Origin: an uncultured Paracoccaceae bacterium
GTDB taxonomy: Bacteria; Pseudomonadota; Alphaproteobacteria; Rhodobacterales; Rhodobacteraceae
Direction: 5' to 3'
Assembly: GCA_913060475.1 (NCBI GenBank)
Contig: CAJXSD010000020.1
Span: forward strand, 1-40,135
Length of the DNA: 40,135 nucleotides
The position numbers were made by a program, and so were the translations under genes. Of the stretch, positions 33,876 to 40,135 are shown piece after piece; position 1 is the stretch's first letter, and each line of letters starts with the position of its first letter. A model generated the notes under the pieces. That model saw nothing but the letters and a program-made list of their open reading frames with translations. It searched no databases and was not told the DNA's origin.

Positions 33876-34883
33876 ATGGAACATCGCACAATTATTCAAC
33901 GCAAACTGTCGCGTTCGGATCGGGGCAAGGCACCGCAAAATGCGGGGCAGTGGGCCAAATGCGTGACCCGCGCGGCCCATGTGGCGCTGGCGCTGCCGTT
34001 AACGGCCGGACGGCGGCATGCGTTGCGGGTGCTGTCGGACGACGTGCCTGCATTGTTGGGCGATATGGCATTGGTGTCATGGTGCAGTTCTGATCAAGGG
34101 GCGGGTGTTTTCATTGCGTTTGATCAACATGCCTTGGGCGCCATGGTTGAGGTCCAGACCATCGGCCGTGTGTTGGGGCGTGCCTGTCACGGACGCCAGG
34201 CGACACAGACAGATTTCGCACTGACTGTGCCCTTTATCGATGCAATACTTGAGGATGCGATCGGCCATGGCCTGGTTCAGGCGGGCTTTGGTCGGAAATC
34301 GTGGGTGAAAACCCTGTCCGATGTATCGCATTTTTCTGAACGCGGGTTTGACATTGTGTCGATGGCGTTTCGCATGGGCGAAGGGGGTGTGTCTGGCAAA
34401 GTGATGATCGGATTGCAAATTCCCCAAACCCCCGAGGCGGGAAACCATGGTCCGGAAATAGTCAAAGATTGCCCGCAAATTTCCGAGCTACCGGTTCAGA
34501 TGTCCGCCGAATTGGCGCGTATCAAAATTACACTGGCTGATTTGGCCAAGATTGAGGCCGGACACCAAGTGATTTTGCCCCTAAACGCCCTAAGCGATGT
34601 TCGTCTAAGACCCCAAGGCGGCGGGCCAGAATATCTGTGCAGCTTGGGGCGTCAATCGGGATCGCGTGCGGTTCAAATGATTTTGGATTCCGATGCAGAT
34701 CTGGTGGTCGATGCGGTTCCAACCGAACCCGAGGCTCTCCCTGCCACTGTTGTCGATAATATATCCAAGCCAGATACCGTTTATGACACCGACATCGAAG
34801 ACGCATTAGACCAAGATTGGCTGGACGCCTTGGCCGAATATGACGACGCCACCGATCAGGATGTGATCGACGGCGTTGCCTAA
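33876..34883 (+). CDS. FliM/FliN C-terminal (SPOA) domain protein
   Basis: A 335-residue protein of FliM-like length. Residues about 205-275 form an SPOA domain of the flagellar C-ring or type III secretion switch type (LPVQMSAELARIKITLADL, then KIEAGHQVILPLNAL). The middle region (about 40-190) could be a degenerate FliM/CheC-like domain. The N-terminus lacks a recognisable LSQxEIDALL CheY-binding motif, but the C-terminus ends in a strongly acidic tail with DIEDALDQDWLDALAEY. No other flagellar or secretion gene lies in the window. It follows the transporter-kinase by 59 bases on the same strand. The ribosome site is weak. The SPOA call is fairly firm, the rest is not. Confidence 0.7.
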   Translation: MEHRTIIQRKLSRSDRGKAPQNAGQWAKCVTRAAHVALALPLTAGRRHALRVLSDDVPALLGDMALVSWCSSDQGAGVFIAFDQHALGAMVEVQTIGRVLGRACHGRQATQTDFALTVPFIDAILEDAIGHGLVQAGFGRKSWVKTLSDVSHFSERGFDIVSMAFRMGEGGVSGKVMIGLQIPQTPEAGNHGPEIVKDCPQISELPVQMSAELARIKITLADLAKIEAGHQVILPLNALSDVRLRPQGGGPEYLCSLGRQSGSRAVQMILDSDADLVVDAVPTEPEALPATVVDNISKPDTVYDTDIEDALDQDWLDALAEYDDATDQDVIDGVA

Positions 34884-34906
34884 CGGAATTCCCTGCAGAC
34901 TGGGAT

Positions 34907-35332
34907 TTATCCGTCCATTTTTTCCAACTGCGCTTTGAAAATGGGTGCAATTAACATGCCCCCCAGCATTGCGGCAACGAAAATCCACAATGACGATCCG
35001 CCAAAGCCAAGCGATGCAATCGCAGGGCCAGGGCACAGACCCGCTGTGGCCCAACCTGCGCCAAACAGAACAGATCCAACAACCAGATTGCGGCCCAATT
35101 TGGGATCAGGTTTTGCCGGGAACGATCCCCCTACGACGGGTGTGCGTCCCTTGGTATAGGCCCAAGCAATCGCCATCGGGATCATCGCGCCGCCCATAAC
35201 AAAGGCCAAAGTGGGATCCCATGCGCCAAAGACATCCAACCACCCCTGGACTTTGGCCGTGTTGGTCATTCCTGAGACCACCAGACCACCGCCGAAAAAC
35301 AAACCAGCAACGAAAGCAATAATATTCCGCAT
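34907..35332 (-). CDS. YeeE/YedE half-size sulfur transporter (PmpB-like)
   Basis: A 141-residue four-helix membrane protein that pairs with the preceding gene to make one YeeE/YedE transporter. It has the family mark GAGWATAGLCPGPAIASLGFG with one conserved Cys, and opens MRNIIAFVAGLFFGGGLVVSGM. The start ATG 35332 shares one base with the stop of the upstream half. An upstream reading to 35440 would add a non-membrane leader. With the Blh-like gene upstream it resembles the bigR-blh-pmpAB gene set of rhizobia and Rhodobacter. There the pair is thought to move sulfur compounds for detoxification. Confidence 0.85.
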   Translation of the reverse strand: MRNIIAFVAGLFFGGGLVVSGMTNTAKVQGWLDVFGAWDPTLAFVMGGAMIPMAIAWAYTKGRTPVVGGSFPAKPDPKLGRNLVVGSVLFGAGWATAGLCPGPAIASLGFGGSSLWIFVAAMLGGMLIAPIFKAQLEKMDG

Positions 35333-35757
35333 CAGATCAACCCCAAAACGTGGCGCAATGTGGCCATGGTTAGACCGCCCGCACCGATATAAAACACTGT
35401 TGCCACGATCCCGCGCAGGGACAGGCGTGAAATGCCGCAAACACCGTGGCCTGATGTACAGCCATTGGCAATCCGTGTACCAACGCCCACCAGCAGACCC
35501 GCTGCGACCAGCTGTACCACATTGTCAGTGATGTTGGTTTCTGTGCGGTCCCAGAATTGGATCACCATCAAGGGCATCAAAAATACGCCCGCCAGAAATG
35601 TGATCCGTTCAGCTGCGGTGGACCATCCCGATTTATCGACCAGACCGCCGATGATGCCGCTGGCCCCCATGATGCGCCCATTCCCGATCAGGTAAATGGC
35701 ACCGCCGGTTCCGATCAGCAGGCCGCCGATCAGACCGTAAATATAGTCTATGTGCAT
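35332..35757 (-). CDS. YeeE/YedE half-size sulfur transporter (PmpA-like)
   Basis: A 141-residue four-helix membrane protein with the mark ANGCTSGHGVCGISRLSLRG, which holds two conserved cysteines lining the putative sulfur path. It opens IDYIYGLIGGLLIGTGGAIYL. It is the first of the two half-transporters; its stop overlaps the next start by one base, so both are probably made in equal amounts. It lies 79 bases downstream of the Blh-like gene, with a hairpin in the gap. Together the halves resemble the fused soxT protein at 2863-3915. Confidence 0.87.
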   Translation of the reverse strand: MHIDYIYGLIGGLLIGTGGAIYLIGNGRIMGASGIIGGLVDKSGWSTAAERITFLAGVFLMPLMVIQFWDRTETNITDNVVQLVAAGLLVGVGTRIANGCTSGHGVCGISRLSLRGIVATVFYIGAGGLTMATLRHVLGLI

Positions 35758-35783
35758 TTTGTATTTCCGATTGTTAGCTGTTT

Positions 35784-35811
35784 ATCCCAGCGCGATGTTC
35801 CGCACTGGGAT
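35784..35811 (-). other. Hairpin between the Blh-like gene and the YeeE/YedE pair
   Basis: ATCCCAG (35784-35790) and CTGGGAT (35805-35811) form a 7-bp stem, extended inward after one mismatch by three more pairs. It lies in the 79 bases between the two genes, 26 bases past the Blh stop. No T-run follows on the minus strand, so it is more likely an mRNA-processing or attenuation element than a full terminator. Confidence 0.4.
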
Positions 35812-35836
35812 GTCCCCACTTAAACCCTGCTAAGGT

Positions 35837-36700
35837 TCAGATTTTGTTGACAGGTACCTTTAGGTATACGTTACCCTGTTCATCCGCGGGCGGCATGTTG
35901 CCGGCGCGCATGTTCACCTGCAAGGATGGGATAATCAGACGTGGTTTCGCCAAATTCGCATCCCGTGCATCGCGCATGGATACGAATTCTTCCTCTGATT
36001 TTCCGCCGCCGACATGTACGTTCAACGCCTTTTGTTCGGCAACGGTTGTTTCCCATGCAAATTCGTCACGGCCAGGCGCTTTGTAGTCGTGACCAACGAA
36101 GATGCGTGTTTCATCTGGCAAGGCCAGGATTTTCTGGATCGAGTTGTACAGTGTTTCAGACGACCCACCCGGGAAATCGCAGCGCGCGGTCCCGAAATCC
36201 GGCATGAACAGTGTATCACCAACAAAGGCAGCGTCACCCACAACATAAGTCAGACAGGCAGGGGTGTGACCGGGTGTGTGCAACACTTCGCCACGCATTT
36301 GGCCAATGTGGAATACATCGCCCTCTTGGAACAGTTTATCGAACTGGCTACCATCACGTTGGAATTCGGTGCCTTCGTTGAACACTTTGCCAAAGGTGTC
36401 CTGGACTACGGTGATGCGATCGCCGATGCCGATTTTGCCGCCGACTTGTTTTTGGATATAGGGGGCGGCGGACAGGTGGTCGGCGTGAACATGTGATTCC
36501 AGCAGCCACTGGACCTCAAGGTTGTTGTCCTTGACATACTGGATGATTTCATCTGCCGATTTCGTGTCCGTGTGACCGGACGCATAGTCAAAATCCAAAA
36601 CGCTGTCGACAATGGCACAGGCCGAACCGTTGGGATCCTTAACAACAAACGAAACGGTAAAGGTTGCTTCGTCGAAAAATGCGGTAACTTCGGGTTTCAT
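35837..36700 (-). CDS. Metallo-beta-lactamase-fold persulfide dioxygenase (Blh/ETHE1-like)
   Basis: Blh-type enzymes oxidise glutathione persulfide to sulfite with a mononuclear iron and oxygen, in the cytosol. The 287-residue protein has the metal motif HVHADH (His70, His72, Asp74, His75), then HTPGHTPACLTYVVGD, and the segment GDTLFMPDFGTARCDFPGGS, whose Asp and Arg region marks the ETHE1/Blh group. A final VGHDY gives the last His. ATG 36700 is used because GGAG sits seven bases upstream; the ATG at 36712 would add four residues. It heads an operon with the YeeE/YedE halves. No fused rhodanese or DUF442 domain is present. A BigR-type regulator gene is missing beside it. Confidence 0.87.
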   Translation of the reverse strand: MKPEVTAFFDEATFTVSFVVKDPNGSACAIVDSVLDFDYASGHTDTKSADEIIQYVKDNNLEVQWLLESHVHADHLSAAPYIQKQVGGKIGIGDRITVVQDTFGKVFNEGTEFQRDGSQFDKLFQEGDVFHIGQMRGEVLHTPGHTPACLTYVVGDAAFVGDTLFMPDFGTARCDFPGGSSETLYNSIQKILALPDETRIFVGHDYKAPGRDEFAWETTVAEQKALNVHVGGGKSEEEFVSMRDARDANLAKPRLIIPSLQVNMRAGNMPPADEQGNVYLKVPVNKI

Positions 36701-36715
36701 CAGAATCTCCATTCT

Positions 36716-36731
36716 TATTCACAAATGAATA
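36716..36731. promoter_or_regulatory. Palindromic operator candidate upstream of the persulfide dioxygenase gene
   Basis: TATTCA (36716-36721) and TGAATA (36726-36731) form a perfect inverted repeat with spacer CAAA, 16 bases before the ATG in a very AT-rich region. The extended left half TTATTCA also occurs at the soxS-soxV and soxW-soxX control regions. ArsR-family repressors of the SoxR/BigR/SqrR branch bind AT-rich palindromes of this size. No regulator gene is adjacent, so SoxR is the nearest candidate (inference). Confidence 0.5.
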
Positions 36732-36790
36732 TATATTAAAAATGGAATGTATTTCAAGTAAAAAATTTGTCGTTCTGAATTTTGCCAAAA

Positions 36791-37006
36791 TTATTTAAAG
36801 AAAATGCCCAAGATCACCATCATCAAACCAAAGGTTGAGAGTAAAAGGGCACCCATGTTCAGGGGTACAACTTTCTTAACAGCTTCGCGCAGTTCGTCAT
36901 CATTGGCAGCGGTTTTTTTGGCTTTGGATACTTTCAGAATGCTGATGATCAGGCCGATCAATCCGATAACAGATACTGCAGCACCGCCCCAAATTAGAAT
37001 TGGCAT
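36791..37006 (-). CDS. Small two-helix membrane protein, unknown function
   Basis: A 71-residue protein with two hydrophobic helices (PILIWGGAAVSVIGLIGLII at 2-21 and GALLLSTFGLMMVILGIFF near the end). A Lys-rich, then acidic, cytoplasmic stretch (KVSKAKKTAANDDELREAV) joins them. ATG 37006 follows a strong GGAGG, which decides against the 35-residue longer reading. It is divergent from gapR and lies 90 bases upstream of the Blh-like gene on the same strand, but that AT-rich gap with its own operator suggests separate transcription. I do not recognise the family. Confidence 0.7.
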   Translation of the reverse strand: MPILIWGGAAVSVIGLIGLIISILKVSKAKKTAANDDELREAVKKVVPLNMGALLLSTFGLMMVILGIFFK

Positions 37007-37129
37007 CGTTTGCCTCCATAACAATTGTTTCCTGTGGCATATGACAAAAGAATTGTCAGAGCAAGGGCAAGCGGGTTGCATGCCCATCGCGCACAGGCTA
37101 CATCGGATCAAGCAAGCAAGAGGTCACAG

Positions 37130-37390
37130 ATGAACGACGAAATTACAGATGCAACATATCGCGTCACAGCCGATGAACTGCGCCAATTCATTGAACGGTT
37201 TGAACGTTTAGAGATCGAGAAAAAAGAGATCGCCGACCAACAAAAAGAGGTGATGGCCGAAGCAAAGGGGCGCGGCTATGACACCAAAGTCATGCGCAAG
37301 CTGATTACATTGCGCAAACGTGACCAAAATGACATCGCCGAAGAAGAGGCTGTGTTAGAGATGTACAAAGAAGCACTGGGCATGCAGTAG
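37130..37390 (+). CDS. gapR: GapR, nucleoid-associated protein (DUF2312)
   Basis: GapR of Caulobacter binds overtwisted, AT-rich DNA ahead of replication forks and RNA polymerase and stimulates topoisomerases. This 86-residue protein has the family sequence: TADELRQFIERFERLEIEKKEIADQQ, which forms the first helical coiled coil, then KGRGYDTKVMRKLITLRKRDQ with the DNA-contacting lysines and arginines. The acidic end EEEAVLEMYKEALGM closes it. Length is normal. The start ATG 37130 follows AAGAGG. It converges on the sulfotransferase-like gene with only five bases between stops. Confidence 0.93.
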   Translation: MNDEITDATYRVTADELRQFIERFERLEIEKKEIADQQKEVMAEAKGRGYDTKVMRKLITLRKRDQNDIAEEEAVLEMYKEALGMQ

Positions 37391-37395
37391 GGGGA

Positions 37396-38277
37396 TCAGG
37401 GGAATATTAACCTGACATTGGGGATTTCCGCGATTTTTGCCAAATCATCTTCGTAAAGGTCGGTCAGGAAATCCACATCCTCTTGCGTCAATCCGGTCAA
37501 GGACACATCCTGGTCCATAATTTCGGGGCGCCCGAATTTTTCGGCAAAGGCAAACATAACCTCGCGTTTTTTTTCTATGCTGAGGTTGGTGTTTTTGTTC
37601 ATATAGGCGACAAATCGCGCCTGTCCCACATCGCTGAGCAGATGCAAATACAAACGATAGGTATCTTTGATCGCGATATTTGGCGGAACCTGCCCGACCG
37701 CGCGGATGACATCTTGCCAGACAAAGGGCGAATCTTCGTAACACCACAGGGTGATGTCCATATCCAGAAAATGGGCCTGCAGGCGCAGAACTAATTCGCT
37801 CCATCTTAGGGATTCGGGGGCAGAATTCGCGATTACCGCTGACAAATTGTCCGAATCACAGGTTTTCATAAGGGCCGCCAAATATGTGGCAGGGTTGCGA
37901 ATTGAAAAAAACAGTTTGATATTGTCGTTTTTAAAAACCTCAACCGCGCTGCGCAGTTTTTCAACAGCTTGTGGGAAAAACACGCCCTGTGCCACCGTTT
38001 GTGCAGGGGGCGCAAACAACATGGGTACAGATAACACCATGGCCTGCGTGTCAGGGGGCTGGTCGCCACAAATGCTGTCATACAGCATATCGCGCAGTTC
38101 ATCAGTAAATTGTGCGCCTTCGATTTGGCGCATCGCCTGTCTTAGCGATCGGCGATATAAAACAGGATCAGGCACCGCAACGTGACACCGATCCAATGCA
38201 GGTTTGTTGTTTTTCATAGACACCATTAACGTGTCATTGTCGGTTGGATGCGCCCCTGCATGCAGCAAAATGTCCAT
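37396..38277 (-). CDS. Sulfotransferase-like protein with a degenerate P-loop
   Basis: A 293-residue soluble protein. Its start, MDILLHAGAHPTDNDTLMVS, has the layout of the sulfotransferase phosphosulfate loop (LHxGAHKTGTTxL), but the Lys and Thr residues that bind PAPS are lost. A later segment LFFSIRNPATYLAAL resembles the second PAPS-binding block (RNP). This looks like a conserved inactive or altered member of the P-loop sulfotransferase family. I recall similar proteins in other Rhodobacterales but no function. No signal peptide is seen. The gene is alone, convergent with gapR and divergent from the permease gene. The fold assignment is inference from two short motifs. Confidence 0.6.
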   Translation of the reverse strand: MDILLHAGAHPTDNDTLMVSMKNNKPALDRCHVAVPDPVLYRRSLRQAMRQIEGAQFTDELRDMLYDSICGDQPPDTQAMVLSVPMLFAPPAQTVAQGVFFPQAVEKLRSAVEVFKNDNIKLFFSIRNPATYLAALMKTCDSDNLSAVIANSAPESLRWSELVLRLQAHFLDMDITLWCYEDSPFVWQDVIRAVGQVPPNIAIKDTYRLYLHLLSDVGQARFVAYMNKNTNLSIEKKREVMFAFAEKFGRPEIMDQDVSLTGLTQEDVDFLTDLYEDDLAKIAEIPNVRLIFP

Positions 38278-38366
38278 CTGATCGCTTTCTTGTGGATTGC
38301 GGTATCTATTTGTATATAAGCCACAATGGTTTTAGCAATGTGTAAACAACGATAAAAGGACAAGTT

Positions 38367-40022
38367 GTGCAGGTCAGTCGCGCGACACCAACGACACGCT
38401 GGCGCCTAAATGGGGCGGGGATTTGGTCGTTGGGGGCCATTGTGATTGCCACCATTGTCATTTTGCCGATTTTGTCGGTGATTTATCTGGCTTTTTTCCC
38501 CACAGACAACATTTGGCCCCATTTGCTGTCGACCACATTGCCGCGGTATTTTGGCACAACAGTTGCCTTGATGGGGTCGGTCGGATTTGGCGCAATTCTG
38601 ATCGGCGCAGGCGCGGCGTGGCTGATCACGCGGTACCGGTTTTTCGGATCGCGTTGGTTGGAATGGCTGTTATTGTTGCCTTTGGCAATTCCAGCCTATG
38701 TTGGCGCCTATGCGCTGGTTGATTTGCTGGAATATGCGGGGCCCGTGCAGACGGCACTGCGGGATGTGATGGGGTGGAAAACATCGCGCGATTATTGGTT
38801 TCCGGAAATCCGATCCTTTGGTGCTGCGGTGTTTGTGCTGACATTTGCGCTCTATCCTTATGTCTACCTGCTGACGCGGGCGGCGTTTCGCGAACAATCG
38901 GGTGCCTCGGACGAGGTGGCGCAATCGTTGGGCGTGTCGCCCTTGGGGCGGTTTTTCAAAATCGGTTTGCCGCTTGCCCGGCCCGCGATTGCCGCGGGTG
39001 CTGCCATCGTGATGATGGAAACGGTCAATGATTATGGCACGGTCAGCTATTTCGCGGTTCAGACCCTGACCACGGGTATTTTCAACGTTTGGCTGCAAAC
39101 AAATAACGCAGGCGGTGCCGCGCAATTGGCATCGGTCGTATTGGGTGTTGTTGTCCTGTTGGTTGTGTTGGAAAAATTTGGCCGCACCAGAATGCGGTAT
39201 TTCAATCTATCGCGCCATCATCGGCCCATTGCGCCGCAGACCCTGACAGGCCGTGCATCGTTTTTGGCATTCGCCGCCTGTGGTGTTCCTGTCCTGATCG
39301 GGTTCATCCTGCCGGCCAGCGTTTTGGGCAACCATGCGCTGCATCACATTCCCGAATGGTCCAACCCTGAATTGCTGAAAGCGTTGAAAAATACCTTGTT
39401 GGCCGGGGGCAGTGCCGCGGTTGTAACGGTGGCGGCTGGGCTGTTCATGGTCTATGGCGTGCGCCTGTCGGGACGTGGATTGCCACGCATATTGTCACCC
39501 ATCACCACAATCGGCTATGCCGCACCGGGGGCTGTTTTGGGGGTTGGTATTTTGATCCCCTTGGCCACCATTGATAACGCGATCGCCGATTTTGTAGAGG
39601 CTGCATTTGGCGTCGACCCCGGGTTGATTTTGACGGGCACAGCTTTTGCTTTGGTCTTGTCATACTTTGTGCGTTTTTTCGCAATCGCTCAGGGGGCTGC
39701 TGATGCGGCAATGGGGCGTGTGTCACCCAATCTGGCAAATGCCGCGCGATCATTGGGGCGCAATCACACCCAGGTGCTGCGCGATGTGTATGTCCCCTTG
39801 ATCAAAGGATCCGTGGGGTCTGCAACATTGCTGGTCTTTGTCGATTGTGTCAAGGAACTGCCAGCGACACTGTTGCTGCGCCCGTTTAATTTCAACACCT
39901 TGGCGACCCGTGTCCATGAACAGGCCAGCCTGGAAAACCTGTCCCAGGCCGCACCTGCATCGATGTATATCATCGCCGTCGGGATCGCATCGGTTCTGCT
40001 GTTGGCAAGAACCGCAAAATAA
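38367..40022 (+). CDS. Iron(III)-type ABC transporter permease (FbpB/ThiP family), fused double domain
   Basis: A 551-residue permease with about twelve membrane helices and two binding-protein-dependent transport domains in one chain. Each half has its EAA coupling loop: EVAQSLGVSPLGRFFKIGLPLARPA in the first half and NAARSLGRNHTQVLRDVYVPL in the second. This plan belongs to FbpB, SfuB and ThiP, which move Fe(III) or thiamine. FbpB is most likely from the second-half sequence VDCVKELPATLLLRPFNFNTLA. The start is GTG at 38367, after AAAGGA. Neither a binding protein nor an ATPase gene lies beside it in the window, so the partners must be elsewhere. Confidence 0.85.
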   Translation: MQVSRATPTTRWRLNGAGIWSLGAIVIATIVILPILSVIYLAFFPTDNIWPHLLSTTLPRYFGTTVALMGSVGFGAILIGAGAAWLITRYRFFGSRWLEWLLLLPLAIPAYVGAYALVDLLEYAGPVQTALRDVMGWKTSRDYWFPEIRSFGAAVFVLTFALYPYVYLLTRAAFREQSGASDEVAQSLGVSPLGRFFKIGLPLARPAIAAGAAIVMMETVNDYGTVSYFAVQTLTTGIFNVWLQTNNAGGAAQLASVVLGVVVLLVVLEKFGRTRMRYFNLSRHHRPIAPQTLTGRASFLAFAACGVPVLIGFILPASVLGNHALHHIPEWSNPELLKALKNTLLAGGSAAVVTVAAGLFMVYGVRLSGRGLPRILSPITTIGYAAPGAVLGVGILIPLATIDNAIADFVEAAFGVDPGLILTGTAFALVLSYFVRFFAIAQGAADAAMGRVSPNLANAARSLGRNHTQVLRDVYVPLIKGSVGSATLLVFVDCVKELPATLLLRPFNFNTLATRVHEQASLENLSQAAPASMYIIAVGIASVLLLARTAK

Positions 40023-40036
40023 TTTTACATTTTTTT

Positions 40037-40059
40037 AAAAGGGGTCTTGCAACCCTTTT
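40037..40059 (+). terminator. Hairpin after the permease gene, overlapping the tRNA promoter
   Basis: AAAAGGG (40037-40043) and CCCTTTT (40053-40059) form a perfect 7-bp stem with a 9-base loop and a T-rich right arm, 15 bases after the permease stop. It overlaps the -35-like TTGCAA proposed for the tRNA gene, so it may be both a weak terminator and part of that promoter. Confidence 0.4.
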
Positions 40060-40075
40060 CCGCATTGGCTAAAGA
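40047..40075 (+). promoter_or_regulatory. Candidate tRNA-Thr promoter
   Basis: TTGCAA (40047-40052) resembles a -35 box and TAAAGA (40070-40075), 17 bases later, sits at the -10 position, placing initiation close to the start of the tRNA at 40085. The match to TATAAT is poor. I recall similar TTGCAA boxes before tRNA genes in Rhodobacterales. Support is moderate at best. Confidence 0.35.
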
Positions 40076-40084
40076 CGCGTCAGT

Positions 40085-40135
40085 GCCCCTATAGCTCAGC
40101 TGGTAGAGCAACTGATTTGTAATCAGTGGGTCGGG
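40085..40135 (+). tRNA. tRNA-Thr (anticodon UGU), truncated by the window end
   Basis: The first 51 bases of a tRNA are visible. The acceptor strand is GCCCCTA, the D arm contains AGCTCAGCTGGTAGAGC, and the anticodon stem is ACTGA/TCAGT around the 7-base loop TTTGTAA. The anticodon TGT reads ACA, threonine. The variable loop begins and the window then ends before the T arm. It lies 62 bases downstream of the permease stop, on the same strand. Confidence 0.95.

Noticed and set aside
33876..34883. Calling the SPOA-domain protein the true flagellar FliM
   Set aside because: It lacks the N-terminal CheY-binding motif and flagellar neighbours, so only the domain level is supported.
1..40135. Mobile elements, CRISPR arrays, prophage or toxin-antitoxin genes
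   Set aside because: No terminal inverted repeats with transposase frames, no regular short repeats, and no phage or toxin families were seen on either strand.

Overview
The window reads as a chromosomal segment of an alphaproteobacterium of the Rhodobacteraceae, most likely the Roseobacter group. The grounds are a soxTRS-VWXYZABCD thiosulfate-oxidation cluster, a GapR (DUF2312) nucleoid protein, an NDUFA12-type complex I subunit, a DUF2155 protein next to aat, an ScfR-type acyl-CoA regulator and a Kps capsule gene pair. GC content looks moderate and Leu codons are rich in TTG. The genus cannot be fixed from the sequence alone. I see no insertion sequence, prophage, CRISPR array or rRNA, and no gene-free stretch above about 230 bases.

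Layout. (1) 1-2124, minus strand: the end of a capsule export locus, with a partial Wza/KpsD-type lipoprotein and kpsS. (2) 2238-2843: ribE. (3) 2863-13081: the sox locus. soxT, soxR, a GlcG/HbpS-like gene and soxS run left. soxV, W, X, Y, Z, A, B, C and D run right. Hairpins divide the right arm after soxZ and after soxA, and a clear terminator follows soxD. (4) 13129-15379, minus: a short photolyase-like protein and a GlxA-type AraC regulator. (5) 15610-18921, plus: clpP, clpX, an NDUFA12 homologue, mlaD-like and DUF2155 genes. These run into the convergent aat-accC-accB set (18870-21438, minus). (6) 21652-34883: acs, a five-part HAAT-family ABC transporter and, divergent from it, an ScfR regulator. 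Then come a receiver-only response regulator, a small membrane protein, an SLC5-transporter-like histidine kinase and a FliM/FliN-domain protein. (7) 34907-36700, minus: a second sulfur locus with two half-size YeeE/YedE proteins and a Blh/ETHE1-like persulfide dioxygenase. (8) 36791-40135: a small membrane protein, gapR, a degenerate sulfotransferase-like protein, an FbpB-type double permease and the start of tRNA-Thr(UGU).

How the parts fit. The sox genes should give periplasmic oxidation of thiosulfate to sulfate. SoxXA and SoxYZ carry the sulfur, SoxB releases sulfate, SoxCD oxidises the sulfane sulfur, and SoxV/W/S maintain thiols. SoxR (ArsR family, two cysteines) is the likely persulfide-responsive repressor. 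The Blh/YeeE-YedE locus 30 kb away handles related chemistry but has no ArsR gene beside it. Its promoter shares a TTATTCA half-site with both sox intergenic regions, so SoxR may run both loci (inference).

The most interesting stretch is 21.6-34.9 kb. An acetyl-CoA synthetase, an uptake system and an acyl-CoA-type regulator sit beside a CrbS/CbrA-like transporter-kinase. That kinase's only nearby receiver has no output domain, and the next gene encodes a motor-switch-like domain, the class of protein that CheY-type receivers bind. I propose this as a short-chain carboxylate sensing and uptake island. The capsule, ClpXP, acetyl-CoA carboxylase and complex I genes look ordinary for the group.
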